A stretch of 64,000 nucleotides of DNA from an uncultured Verrucomicrobia subdivision 3 bacterium (GTDB lineage Bacteria; Verrucomicrobiota; Verrucomicrobiia; Limisphaerales; UBA11358), in contig CAIQKM010000040.1 of assembly GCA_903872345.1 (NCBI GenBank), forward strand, positions 1 through 64,000, read 5' to 3'. The first letter of the stretch is position 1, and every line of letters begins with the position of its first letter. Below the pieces are notes generated by a model. The model ran no database searches, was not told the DNA's origin, and worked only from the letters and a program-made list of their open reading frames with translations. This document shows positions 49,419 through 57,917 of the stretch, in pieces. The translations under genes and the position numbers were made by a program.

Positions 49419-50069
49419 TCACGGAATTACCCAGCGGTTCGAGCAAACAATCACGTCCGGCACCAGGGTTTGACCGGGGCGCACGGTTGGCATTGCACAC
49501 GAGCCATCGGCCATAACCAAGTTGCCGCCCGTTTGATGCCGATCCTTGCTCCACGTGACGCGCTGGCCGGCCAGATTCAAAACACCCGACGGCACGGGTT
49601 GGCCGTTGATTACCAGATTGGCATCGCCGGCCAGCACGGTTTGCGTTTGGGCTAACGTGGCATCCATGCCGGCGAAGTAGCTGAGGTTTTTGGCGGTGAA
49701 ATTCACCAAGAAATTGGTGGCGGCTGGGTGGGCATCATCATCCGGGCAGGCCAAAATTTTGGGCGTGCTCAATTCGTTGGACATGCATTGATACAGAATC
49801 ACGACATTACCGGTGGCCACCGATTCCATGGCACCGCCGTTGATCACGGATACTTGGAAGGGGAGTTTATCATTGTTATCGCCTGACCAGATTTTGTAGG
49901 AGAGCCCAATTTCTCTCAGGTTGTATACACATTGGATACGACCAGTCCGTCTTGCCCGATGAGGGAAAGGGGCTAGCATCATAATCAAAAACATTACCAG
50001 AGCGATCACGACCACGACCTCCGTCAGTGTCATGGCGCGGGTGCGATGGGTGTTTCGTTTCAGTTTCAT
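49419..50069 (-). CDS. Pseudopilin-like protein (prepilin N-terminal signal)
   Basis: The 216-residue protein starts at ATG 50069. The short basic leader RNTHRTRA is followed by MTLTEVVVVIALVMFLIMML, with Glu at +5, so it is a class III prepilin-type signal, although position -1 is Ala instead of Gly. The globular part has CVYNLREIGLSYKIWSGDN and GGNLVMADGSCAM, typical of the DUF1559-like pseudopilins abundant in Verrucomicrobia and Planctomycetes. It would be exported and processed by a prepilin peptidase. It overlaps the preceding paralogue by ATGA. Confidence 0.82.
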   Translation of the reverse strand: MKLKRNTHRTRAMTLTEVVVVIALVMFLIMMLAPFPHRARRTGRIQCVYNLREIGLSYKIWSGDNNDKLPFQVSVINGGAMESVATGNVVILYQCMSNELSTPKILACPDDDAHPAATNFLVNFTAKNLSYFAGMDATLAQTQTVLAGDANLVINGQPVPSGVLNLAGQRVTWSKDRHQTGGNLVMADGSCAMPTVRPGQTLVPDVIVCSNRWVIP

Positions 50070-50728
50070 CAGGGAATGGCCAGTCGGTCGGTGTTCGTCA
50101 AGCCGCCGGGCGCAGAGTTGCGGCCCATCTGCGGAACCAACATAGAAACCGAACCATCGCAAAACAGTACATTGCCGGTTAGATTGTGGCGGTTTTTAGT
50201 CCATGAGGCCGTGTTGGTGGCCAGATTCAGCAGGCCCGGAGGTGCGGGGCGGCCATTTACCAAGAGATTGGCATCGCCCGAGAGCAGTCCGCCTGGTTGG
50301 GCGTCGGTGGCGTCAACGCCGATGAAGTAACTAATATTGCTGGTCGTAAAGTTGACGGAAAAGTTGGTGGCGTAATTGTGGCTGCTATCCCAGCCGCAAA
50401 CGAGGATTTTGGGCGTGCTCAGTTCGTTGGACATCACTTGAAACGTGGACAAGACATCCCCGGTCAGTGCCAGTTCCATGGAACCGCCATTGGTGATAGA
50501 AACGGCATTAGGAAACCGGTCATTATTATTGTCACCCTCCCAAATTTTGTAGGCGAGGCCGATTTCTTTAAGATTGTCTATACAATTTAGGCGATAATCA
50601 CGGTGTGGCCTCGTCAGTACCGCAGGAAGCAGGACGCCCAGCAAAAAAACCAATATAAACACAACGACTATTACCTCCGGCAGCGTCAGGCCCCGGATAC
50701 TTTGAATATGGCTGCCCCGCAATTTCAT
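50069..50728 (-). CDS. Pseudopilin-like protein, tandem paralogue
   Basis: The 219-residue protein starts at ATG 50728 (MKLRGSHIQSIRG). The signal G|LTLPEVIVVVFILVFLLGVL has the usual Gly at -1 and Glu at +5. The rest (CIDNLKEIGLAYKIWEGDNN, MSNELSTPKILVCGWDSSH, NVLFCDGSVSM) closely parallels the downstream gene, so the two arose by tandem duplication. No secretion-machine gene is nearby. They probably form part of a pseudopilus or surface structure assembled elsewhere. Confidence 0.83.
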   Translation of the reverse strand: MKLRGSHIQSIRGLTLPEVIVVVFILVFLLGVLLPAVLTRPHRDYRLNCIDNLKEIGLAYKIWEGDNNNDRFPNAVSITNGGSMELALTGDVLSTFQVMSNELSTPKILVCGWDSSHNYATNFSVNFTTSNISYFIGVDATDAQPGGLLSGDANLLVNGRPAPPGLLNLATNTASWTKNRHNLTGNVLFCDGSVSMLVPQMGRNSAPGGLTNTDRLAIP

Positions 50729-50920
50729 ACATCTCCCGATAACGACAACCCGATGGGCTAACCCATTTACGGGTTTGCACCTATTCATCTGACCGGCTGG
50801 TTCGGACGGCTTTCAGATTTTTTGGTTTAACTGGCTGTGCGGGTTCAGCGTAGTCCGGTCCGGCGGGCGTGCAATCAAAAACTGGGGTTCGAATTTTGGG
50901 AGGGGCGCGGCGCGGGGCAT

Positions 50921-50952
50921 GTGGAGTGCGGCGTCATGTCCGCGCACTCCAC
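50921..50952. repeat. Hairpin repeat GTGGAGTGCG...CGCACTCCAC
   Basis: Perfect 10-bp arms at 50921-50930 and 50943-50952 enclose a 12-base loop. It lies in the 409-bp spacer 50729-51137, which otherwise shows no gene. It marks the boundary between the pseudopilin genes and the phage-like region. Confidence 0.6.
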
Positions 50953-51137
50953 AGGGGCGGCAGGCACGCCATGGCTGGCAAAGATCGGGAAACGGTGACA
51001 AGGTGGCATTTAATTTTCCAACGTCTGCCTTGATGAGGTTTGATAAGGCTTGATTTGCCTTGATTGCCGGGGGTTTTGCCTTGATTGGAGCGAAAATGGG
51101 CGGAAATGGAAAACATCCAACATCCAAAAATGGGATC

Positions 51138-51809
51138 TCAAGGCATCAGTTGCTTCAACACGGGTACACCATTGGTCAGCCAAATGCCGACGAGGGCCTG
51201 GCCGTTGCTGGAGGCGATTTTGAAGTCGCCATCGTTCATGCCGTTGGTGAGGGCGGCGAGAGACCACGCGGCGGAACGGTATGTCCGCCAGGGCCAACCG
51301 TTGGTGGCGTTGAGGGCGGCACCATAGGGATCGTAGAGCGGGAGGTTGGGCGAGGTGAGGTTCTGGCTCGCAAGGGACACGGTAAAACCGCTGCCGGTTT
51401 GATAGAGATACAGGGTATTGGCGGCGGAATTAAAATTGGACAAGACAAACGCGGTGCCGCCGAAGGCGTTGCTCGGGTCGTCGGAGGTGAAGGTGACGGC
51501 GACTTGCAGATTGGAGCCAGCGGCGATGAGGCTGCCGGCGATGGCCCAGTTGCCGTTGCTGACGGTGAAGGCGGGGGTGACGTATAAATCGGTTTCATCG
51601 CAGGCGACGTGCAAAACCAGATTGCTGGCGGGCAGCAGATTGGTGATGGTCAGGCCGGTGAAGTTGAAATTTAACGGCACGCCGGGGGTGGGCCAGAGAC
51701 CGCCGATGGATTGGGTGTAAAGATACGGCGGTGAAGGCGGCGTGGCGCGGGCGGACGGGAGGGAGACAGCGGCCAGGGCGATTGGTATGATTTTGATGAT
51801 GGTTTTCAT
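51138..51809 (-). CDS. Exported hypothetical protein at the end of the tail cassette
   Basis: The 223-residue protein starts at ATG 51809 with a clear cleavable signal peptide (IIKIIPIALAAVSLPSARA, cleavage before TPPSPP). The mature part is Asn/Thr/Ser-rich and beta-like. I do not recognise a family. It follows the tail-tip gene by 223 bp on the same strand. A Sec signal is odd for a phage structural protein, so it may be a host gene that happens to lie next to the cassette. Confidence 0.65.
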   Translation of the reverse strand: MKTIIKIIPIALAAVSLPSARATPPSPPYLYTQSIGGLWPTPGVPLNFNFTGLTITNLLPASNLVLHVACDETDLYVTPAFTVSNGNWAIAGSLIAAGSNLQVAVTFTSDDPSNAFGGTAFVLSNFNSAANTLYLYQTGSGFTVSLASQNLTSPNLPLYDPYGAALNATNGWPWRTYRSAAWSLAALTNGMNDGDFKIASSNGQALVGIWLTNGVPVLKQLMP

Positions 51810-51862
51810 GGTTGGTTGTTTAAATGGGATTTAAATTTGTGGAGAATCCTCCCTCACCCAAA

Positions 51863-51882
51863 CCCTCTCCCCAAGGAGAGGG
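51863..51882. repeat. Hairpin CCCTCTCC/GGAGAGGG of the dispersed 95-bp family
   Basis: Perfect 8-bp arms with a 4-base loop, preceded by CCTCACCC in the inverted orientation of the 95-bp repeat, followed by CTTTTC. It sits between the exported protein gene and the tail-tip gene. Confidence 0.6.
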
Positions 51883-51958
51883 CTTTTCGTTGGCACGTTT
51901 TCAGATGTTCGTAAACGCGTCGGTCCCATCCAGCGGGTGGGTTGGCGGATTAATTGGA

Positions 51959-52028
51959 GTAGCAGCCGACCTGAGAGCATATTTTCGGAATCATATTTTA
52001 ATTAGAGCCTCCTCACGTCGGCTGCTAC
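51959..52028. repeat. Inverted repeat containing dispersed repeat copy 2
   Basis: GTAGCAGCCGAC (51959-51970) and GTCGGCTGCTAC (52017-52028) are perfect 12-bp inverted arms. The right arm is the end of the 27-base repeat (52002-52028) that is identical to 156-182. It lies 5 bp past the stop of the tail-tip gene. Confidence 0.75.
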
Positions 52029-52032
52029 CCGT

Positions 52033-54933
52033 TCAACGCGCCTGCGCGACGTAGAGCACGACGAGGTCGGAGATGGCGTAGCCGGGGGCGGTGGCCCAAG
52101 CGAAGACTTGATAGGCCTCGGCAGTGGTGAGGGCGTTGAAGGGGCAGTTGTTCGCGGGGTCATAGGTGATGGCCTGATTGCTGCGGGTAAGTCCGCCGGT
52201 TTGGAGCAGCACGCCGGTGGTGACGAAATAAATGGTCGCGCCGGGCGTGGAACAGGTGAGTGGCAGGCGGTCGAAGGGCAGGTTCTGATTTGGCACGACG
52301 GACCAGAACCAGCCACGTCCGCCGTTGGGATATTGCGGACATTCGATGATGCCGTATTGGCCGGTGCCAATGTAGTTGGCGTACTGGCCGGACCAGTCGG
52401 GTGCGCCGGTGGTAATGGGCGCCGGCGGGGCTTTATGCAGCGTTTTGCCGTTGCCGAGGCCGGTGTAGTAACCGGGATCGTTGGCGGAGCCGAGATATTC
52501 ATAGCAGTTCAGAATGGGATTCCCGGCGGCATCGGCGAATTGGGGGAAGGCGCATTTCAACGACGTGGTGCCGCTGACGGTGATGGCGACGTCGCGTTCG
52601 GTAACAAGATTCGTGCTATCGCGAGCGATGAGCTTGAGGGTGTAATTGCCGGGTTGCTCGAGCTGGATGGCGGTCTGCAACGGCTGGGTAAAGCATGGTG
52701 CAAAGATTTGATCGGCGATCACGCGGTCGGCGGTGTCGGTGGCCAGGCGGAGGGCAATTTTGGTTTCCACCAGGTTGCCATCGGGATCGCTCCACATGCC
52801 GGCCACGGGAATGACGAGGGGCCACGAACTCACGCTGGTGTAAACGGACGCAAAACTGGCGGGAGCAGTGAGCACGAGGGACGGCGCGCTGGCGGAGTTC
52901 AGCGGGAAGCGGAAGGGTTCGCTCACCGCGCCGGACAGCGGCAATTGCGCGACAAAGGTGTACGGGCAAAACCGGAATTGCGCCTCGTACGGCGTGAGGC
53001 CGGCGAGGCGGTTGGCGCGAAGCTGGTCGAATTGCTGGTGCGTAAAGGCGGTGACCAGCGCGCGGGGAATGAGCCAGACTTCGGTGTTCGCGGCGGCAAA
53101 GGCGGCGGCGGTGGTGTTCTGACGTCCGCGCAACACAGTGAGCGTGTAGCGTCCCGCCGCGACGAGGCTCATGGTGCTGACGCTGCAAATCTCCATGAGC
53201 TGATAGCCGCCGGATTCGGCGACCTGCCCGGCATCGGCCCCGCTGGTGATAGTTGCCACGAGGAAGGCGAGCATCACGTCATCCGCCGCATCATTGGCGG
53301 AATAGGAGGTGGTGAAATAGCCGGCATCGGGTTGCATGGTATCCACGGTGACGGTGAGGGTGCCGTCAGTGGCGGCGGCATCGGCGTAGAGCGCGGCCCG
53401 GGCGGCGAAGCCGGTGAACACGCCGAGCGACGAGAAGGTGCCGGTGGAGCTGGTGTCGAAATAGAGCTGGCAGCCGACAATGAGATTGCTCGGTCGTTCC
53501 ACGAGGGCAATGACCGCGCCGCGCTGGCCGCTCAAAACGGTGGGGACTTCCAGCACGCGGAAATTCGCAATGGCGGGCACGCTGGTGGTAGTGCCAAGTT
53601 TCGGCCCGGCGGCGGGCGGATACGGAATGGCGGCGAGCGTGTTATCCGCGAGCACTTCCAGCTTCATCGGCCCGATCATGGGAATGGTGCGCTTGGTAAC
53701 GCGGAAGAATTGATAGAAGGTGCTGACGTTTGGTTCGATATCCACATCCAGCAGCACGTAACTGCCGGCCACGCAGTTGCGAGCGAACTCGCGTCGGACA
53801 CTCAAGGAGCCGGTCATTTGGGCATGGCCGACCACGCGCAACGTTTCGTGACCGTGATTCAGCGCCTGAGTTTGACGTGTGATGTAGGGGCGGTCCAGAT
53901 TCACATCGCGCACGCTTTTCAGCACGGTCCAAGCGCGGGGATCATCCGCGTGCAGACTGGTGGGCTGATAGTTGAGCTGGCGATCCGGATAGCGCACGGT
54001 GGCGCGACTGTACGTGCCCTGCCAGGAAGTGGACTTGAGTCGGGGCGGTTCGGTGAGAGCGTCTTCCGTGAGCGTGACATAGGCGGTGGGCGTGGTGCCA
54101 TGCTGATAAACGCCCATTTCGATCAGGTTGGTGGCGGGATTGTAACGCACAAAGCCATCCAGCATGGCGGTGATCTTATCCAGCACGCTGCGCAGGGTTT
54201 CCGTGGAATCAATCAGCACGGAAGCGCCGTAGAGCGTGGGCTTATTATCCAGATAGGTGGCTACGACATTGAAGCTGGTGGCGTCGAGGTTTGCGACTGG
54301 CAGGCCGATGCCGTTTTCGTTGGTTAAAATTTCCGCGACCACGGCGGCGAGATTCGCCTGGCCATCGGCGAGGCCGGCGGGGCCGCCGGTGACGACCGAT
54401 TGCGTGGGCGCTTTGCGGACGACGATTTCAATGTTCGGCGCGGACTGCACTTCCTGTCCGAGCAAAAAATCAATGAGCACGATGTAGCAGATGCCTGCGT
54501 AGTTCGGATGCTGGTCGCCGCTGGAGTTGTTCGCCGATTGCAAATAATGATCCACGGTCTGCGCGGCCGTGCCCCAATAGAATCGCAACACGCCGTAGTA
54601 GGTGCCATCGCTGGTGGCGATGCTGAAGTCGTTGTAGGGCGCGCCGCCCCGGGCGAAGGCGTATTCGGTCCAGCCTTCAAAACCGCTGCCGGGAGCGTTC
54701 GTGGTGACGGCGGTGTGATTGGCGGTGCAGACCCAGGTCTGGGCATCATAGACATAGAGTTGCCCGGCGATGATGTTCAGGCCCGCAGCCCATGGCGTCC
54801 CCTGCGGCCAGACCTCCTGGCCATTGAGGATGATGGACACGAGGGCATCCACCGGCCCGAGGCAGACGCCACAGGCGATGGTGCCGTAATAATCGTAGGT
54901 TTGACCGGCGCCGCCGGATTTGCCGCTGCTCAT
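52033..54933 (-). CDS. Phage/GTA tail-tip (J-like host specificity) protein
   Basis: The 966-residue protein starts MSSGKSGGAGQTYDYYGTIA and proceeds through VDALVSIILNGQEVWPQG, AFARGGAPYNDFSI and YYGVLRFYWGTAAQTVDHYL. This is the beginning of tail-tip attachment proteins of the lambda J / GTA gp15 type. The middle contains a phage-tail baseplate-like region (YSRATVRYPDRQLNYQPTSL) and Fn3/Ig-like repeats. The C-terminus (PGATIYFVTTG) is a chitobiase/CHB_HEX_C-like domain. It should form the tail tip that meets the host envelope. A short gene upstream (55032) seems to encode the domain usually preceding it. Confidence 0.82.
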   Translation of the reverse strand: MSSGKSGGAGQTYDYYGTIACGVCLGPVDALVSIILNGQEVWPQGTPWAAGLNIIAGQLYVYDAQTWVCTANHTAVTTNAPGSGFEGWTEYAFARGGAPYNDFSIATSDGTYYGVLRFYWGTAAQTVDHYLQSANNSSGDQHPNYAGICYIVLIDFLLGQEVQSAPNIEIVVRKAPTQSVVTGGPAGLADGQANLAAVVAEILTNENGIGLPVANLDATSFNVVATYLDNKPTLYGASVLIDSTETLRSVLDKITAMLDGFVRYNPATNLIEMGVYQHGTTPTAYVTLTEDALTEPPRLKSTSWQGTYSRATVRYPDRQLNYQPTSLHADDPRAWTVLKSVRDVNLDRPYITRQTQALNHGHETLRVVGHAQMTGSLSVRREFARNCVAGSYVLLDVDIEPNVSTFYQFFRVTKRTIPMIGPMKLEVLADNTLAAIPYPPAAGPKLGTTTSVPAIANFRVLEVPTVLSGQRGAVIALVERPSNLIVGCQLYFDTSSTGTFSSLGVFTGFAARAALYADAAATDGTLTVTVDTMQPDAGYFTTSYSANDAADDVMLAFLVATITSGADAGQVAESGGYQLMEICSVSTMSLVAAGRYTLTVLRGRQNTTAAAFAAANTEVWLIPRALVTAFTHQQFDQLRANRLAGLTPYEAQFRFCPYTFVAQLPLSGAVSEPFRFPLNSASAPSLVLTAPASFASVYTSVSSWPLVIPVAGMWSDPDGNLVETKIALRLATDTADRVIADQIFAPCFTQPLQTAIQLEQPGNYTLKLIARDSTNLVTERDVAITVSGTTSLKCAFPQFADAAGNPILNCYEYLGSANDPGYYTGLGNGKTLHKAPPAPITTGAPDWSGQYANYIGTGQYGIIECPQYPNGGRGWFWSVVPNQNLPFDRLPLTCSTPGATIYFVTTGVLLQTGGLTRSNQAITYDPANNCPFNALTTAEAYQVFAWATAPGYAISDLVVLYVAQAR

Positions 54934-55031
54934 GGTTTTTGGGGATATACGGTTTGTGATATTTGATTTACGCGCCGCCCGATTTCACTGTGCGCATATC
55001 GTAAATCGCAATTCGTAAATGGTTCGGGGTT

Positions 55032-55220
55032 TTATTTCTTTTGCGGTATGGAATTCGGGGCCGGAGCCGTACGCAGGTTGTACACCGGCGAGAGGGCCGT
55101 TACGGCGATCTTGCGGGTGCCCGCGATGTATGGCACCGGGATGGCCTGCTGCGAATTACTCGTCTGCTGATCCTGGATGCCGAAGGGCTGCGGCTGTTTG
55201 GGAGTTGGATTGCCGAACAT
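55032..55220 (-). CDS. Small tail protein, likely detached N-terminus of the J-like protein
   Basis: The 62-residue product starts at ATG 55220 and is Gln/Pro-rich. Its second half (AIPVPYIAGTRKIAVTALSP then VYNLR) resembles the 'PVxYGxRK' segment that normally precedes GGAG.YDYYGTI in one continuous tail-tip protein. Here the two parts are separated by 98 bp and lie in different frames. It may be a real separate gene or the result of an old frameshift plus insertion. I favour an expressed small gene because the frame is clean from end to end. Confidence 0.55.
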   Translation of the reverse strand: MFGNPTPKQPQPFGIQDQQTSNSQQAIPVPYIAGTRKIAVTALSPVYNLRTAPAPNSIPQKK

Positions 55221-55230
55221 AATTGGGGGG

Positions 55231-55258
55231 ATTTACGATTTGCGATTTTCGATTTACG
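55231..55258. repeat. Intergenic ATTTACGATTTGCGATTT-type repeat
   Basis: Variants of TTTACGA and TGCGATTT words fill junctions in the tail cassette here, at 54998-55020 (inverted), near 57782-57793 and at 57904-57919 (inverted). They lie in or beside gene starts and stops. Confidence 0.5.
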
Positions 55259-55724
55259 CGGCTTCCAGTGGCCGCCAGATCTTTTTGACCAGACGCATAT
55301 ACACGGCTTCGCGGAGATGACTGATGATCACGCCGCGATCGCGCAGACAATGGACGAAGGAGCCTTCGGACAGCACGAGTCCGCAGTGGTGGACACAGCC
55401 GCCGTAGCGAATGCCCAGGACATCGCCGGGCAGCGCGTGCTGATACGCGGGTAATTCCACCAGCGCAAAACGGTCGGCGTGCCGGGCCATGAACTGTTCC
55501 AGCAACGAATCGGTGTGCGCATGCGACCAGTTCATCGGCTCGGCGGGAAGCTCAAACCCGGCGGGCAGAAACCCCGCGTCCATCAGGACATGCCCCGCCA
55601 ATTTCTGACAGGAAACACCATGCCCCTTAATAGCCGCATTCGGCACAAACGGCGTGCCCAGCCAGGACGTGGCCGCCCTCTTGAGGGCCGCAATCCGCTC
55701 CGGAGTGTTAAAATAAGGTGTCAT
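55254..55724 (-). CDS. NlpC/P60-family tail peptidase
   Basis: The 156-residue protein matches NlpC/P60 cell-wall peptidases of phage tails and GTAs. The catalytic Cys is in KGHGVSCQKLAGHVL, the His in GGCVHHCGLVLSEG, and ALPGDVLGIRYG is the usual GD-x-x motif. It probably cuts peptidoglycan or processes the tail tip. In gene transfer agents the order tape measure, DUF2460, DUF2163, NlpC/P60, host-specificity protein is fixed, and this gene occupies exactly that slot. Confidence 0.85.
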   Translation of the reverse strand: MTPYFNTPERIAALKRAATSWLGTPFVPNAAIKGHGVSCQKLAGHVLMDAGFLPAGFELPAEPMNWSHAHTDSLLEQFMARHADRFALVELPAYQHALPGDVLGIRYGGCVHHCGLVLSEGSFVHCLRDRGVIISHLREAVYMRLVKKIWRPLEAA

Positions 55725-55768
55725 TTCTCTGCGTTCTCTGCGGTTAAATAATTCGTGTATATTCGTGG

Positions 55769-57772
55769 TTACTTCTTCCCCATTCCGGTATTCGTCGGAA
55801 TCCGCAACACAAACGGATTGCCCGTGGGAATAAACGGGAAGCCGCCGAAGTTGGCGTAGTTGTTGAACGTATTGATGGCGGTTTCGGCCTGGCCATCGTA
55901 GCCGGGATAGAGCGCCACGGTGTCGCCCGCCGAGGGGGCGGTGACGAGCGGTGACGTGAGCGCGAGCGTGATCTGGCCGCCGGCGGGCGCGGTGGAATCG
56001 GCAATCATGCGATACTGGGTCGCGCCTGCGTGAGTTACGGCCAGATACCCGGCGGCAAAAAAGTGCGCGTTCAGCGTGGCGGCGTTGGTGCTGGTGATGG
56101 TGCCGATGATGAGCGCGGCGCCGGGCACATCATAACTCACCACCACGGCAGTCCATTGCCAGTCGGCGGGCAGCAAACCATTTGCGGGTTCAAACAAAAT
56201 CCAATTGTCGTTTTGCTGATATAACCGGCGCGCGGCGGTGCGGTCGAACATCCAGTTCAGCGCGGCACAATTCGCCGTGATAATGGGACCTTCCAGCGAC
56301 ACATCGCTGACTTCGCCGGAGAAGTAACAACGCAGATTGCCGGCCGTGCTGCCGGAGACATCCGCCTCATAAATCGCCACCAGCAGCGGCCACTCCAGTT
56401 GAAACGGCACCAGCAGCGCGAGCGGGTTGCCGGGAAAGTTCCGCGCCTTCAGCGAAACATTCTGGCGCTCCGGCGTGGCGGCTTCGTTGATGTCGCCATT
56501 CTCCAGCGGCACGCTCAGATAGGTGTTCGTGCCGTCGCTGAGATTGCGTTCAAAATTGGTGAAGCGGCTCACGACATTTGCGCCGGGAACGGTGAGGGTG
56601 AACACGTAGAGCATGGCCGTGACCGGCAGCGACCCCATGGTGGCGCCGATGGTTTCGCCGGCCACGGCAGCCGTTTCCCAAGGCAGTTCCTTGAATTTGA
56701 ATCTGCCCTTGGCGGTGGTGGGACTGAGAAAATTCAACTCCACTTTCAACACATCGAACCGCGCAAGCACAAGCGATTCGATCTGCGTCAACCCGGCGGT
56801 GAAGGCCGTGCCGACGGCGGCGGCAAGATTCCATTGGCTGCCCGCCACACTACTGACGGCGAGCGGCACACGCTGATTGACGCTTTCCAAAATAATGAAG
56901 GTGTTGGTGCCGAGGGCGGCGCCATTATCCACCTGCAAGGCGGTATCGGTAGCAAGGACATCCTGAGTCAAGGCCGCCTCCATCAGCGCGGCTGGCAGCC
57001 AGAAGGAATCATTCTCGCCGCCCATGGCCGCGAAGAAGGACAGCAGGTTCAGCGGGTCAGAATTCAGCAGGGTAAAACTTTGTTCGATGCGCCGACGGTT
57101 CGGCTGAGTGAAATATACCGAAGCCAGCGGACGCGTTGCGCCAATCTGCTGGCGCGTTACATCCACTTCTGCGCCGCCGCTGACGGGGTTGATCTGCCAG
57201 TCCGGCGCAAAGGGGAAAAGCGGTCGCACTCCGCCCGCCGCCGTAATACCCGTCGGCGGAATGAATGCTGGCGGCGTGAGCGAGGAAGCATCATCTTCCG
57301 CAAACTGAAAATCCACCTGGCACATGGCGGCGCCGAGCATGGCGGGATCGGGCAGTTCCGCCAACCGGCCAATCATGAGCGGATACGCAAACCGCGCAAA
57401 GCCCGAGCCCAAGGCCGAAGCGGGCTGAACACTGGGCGCGCTGACGCCATCCAATAACACGTACCATGAGGCGGTAATGACCGGCAGCGTTCCCGCCGCA
57501 AACCCGCCGGGCCAGAAGGGACAGAGCACCGGCTGCACGTTCAGCGTTTGCAGCGCATTTCGCAAACCCGTGACCCGCGCCGCGCCATCAACAAGCGCGG
57601 ACCATTTTATTTCCAGCCGCAGTGTATCGCCCGTCGGCCGCCGTGTCTCTTTGCCGGTAAGACTACGCTCATAACTCGCCGGCAGCGTGGCCGTGACGGT
57701 GACGGGAGCGGCCCAGTTTGGGGCATCGTCCAGCAAGTAAGCGGGCGCTGAATTGAAAGTGACTGGTTGCAT
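55769..57772 (-). CDS. Tail protein fusing DUF2460-like and DUF2163 (BR0599) domains
   Basis: The 667-residue protein starts at ATG 57772 (MQPVTFNSAPAYLLDDAPNW). Residues about 370-667 match the DUF2163 / BR0599 tail domain: MLYVFTLTVPGANVVSRFTN, RCYFSGEVSDVSLEG, YPGYDGQAETAINTFNNYAN and GGFPFIPTGNPF. Residues 1-370 look like a DUF2460-type distal tail region (FTQPNRRRIEQSFTLLNSDP). In gene transfer agents these are two genes (gp12 and gp13), so this appears to be a fusion. It would sit in the baseplate hub between the tape measure and the tail tip. The N-terminal assignment is tentative. Confidence 0.75.
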   Translation of the reverse strand: MQPVTFNSAPAYLLDDAPNWAAPVTVTATLPASYERSLTGKETRRPTGDTLRLEIKWSALVDGAARVTGLRNALQTLNVQPVLCPFWPGGFAAGTLPVITASWYVLLDGVSAPSVQPASALGSGFARFAYPLMIGRLAELPDPAMLGAAMCQVDFQFAEDDASSLTPPAFIPPTGITAAGGVRPLFPFAPDWQINPVSGGAEVDVTRQQIGATRPLASVYFTQPNRRRIEQSFTLLNSDPLNLLSFFAAMGGENDSFWLPAALMEAALTQDVLATDTALQVDNGAALGTNTFIILESVNQRVPLAVSSVAGSQWNLAAAVGTAFTAGLTQIESLVLARFDVLKVELNFLSPTTAKGRFKFKELPWETAAVAGETIGATMGSLPVTAMLYVFTLTVPGANVVSRFTNFERNLSDGTNTYLSVPLENGDINEAATPERQNVSLKARNFPGNPLALLVPFQLEWPLLVAIYEADVSGSTAGNLRCYFSGEVSDVSLEGPIITANCAALNWMFDRTAARRLYQQNDNWILFEPANGLLPADWQWTAVVVSYDVPGAALIIGTITSTNAATLNAHFFAAGYLAVTHAGATQYRMIADSTAPAGGQITLALTSPLVTAPSAGDTVALYPGYDGQAETAINTFNNYANFGGFPFIPTGNPFVLRIPTNTGMGKK

Positions 57773-57790
57773 ATTACATTTGTGATTTAC

Positions 57791-57856
57791 GGGGTGGGGA
57801 CGGCTCGTCCCCATAACGTCCCCAAGATGGTTGTGGGGACGAGCCGTCCCCACCCC
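57791..57856. repeat. Perfect 22-bp inverted repeat between tail genes
   Basis: GGGGTGGGGACGGCTCGTCC then CC (57791-57812) is exactly inverted at 57835-57856, with a 22-base loop. It lies in the 145-bp gap between the tape-measure and baseplate genes. It could be a dispersed element or an attenuator. Confidence 0.75.
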
Positions 57857-57917
57857 GCTTTTGCAGTCGGGCTTTGCGGAGGTTGAAGGTTTTTCTCATA
57901 GGCGCGTAAATCGCAAA

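Noticed and set aside
49138-50952. Repeats as a CRISPR array
   Set aside because: The repeats are inverted pairs without regular spacing or unique spacers, and no cas gene is present.
52108-54327. 739-codon plus-strand frame opposite the tail-tip gene
   Set aside because: Low-complexity Gly/Glu/His composition with no start signal. The minus-strand tail protein is convincing.
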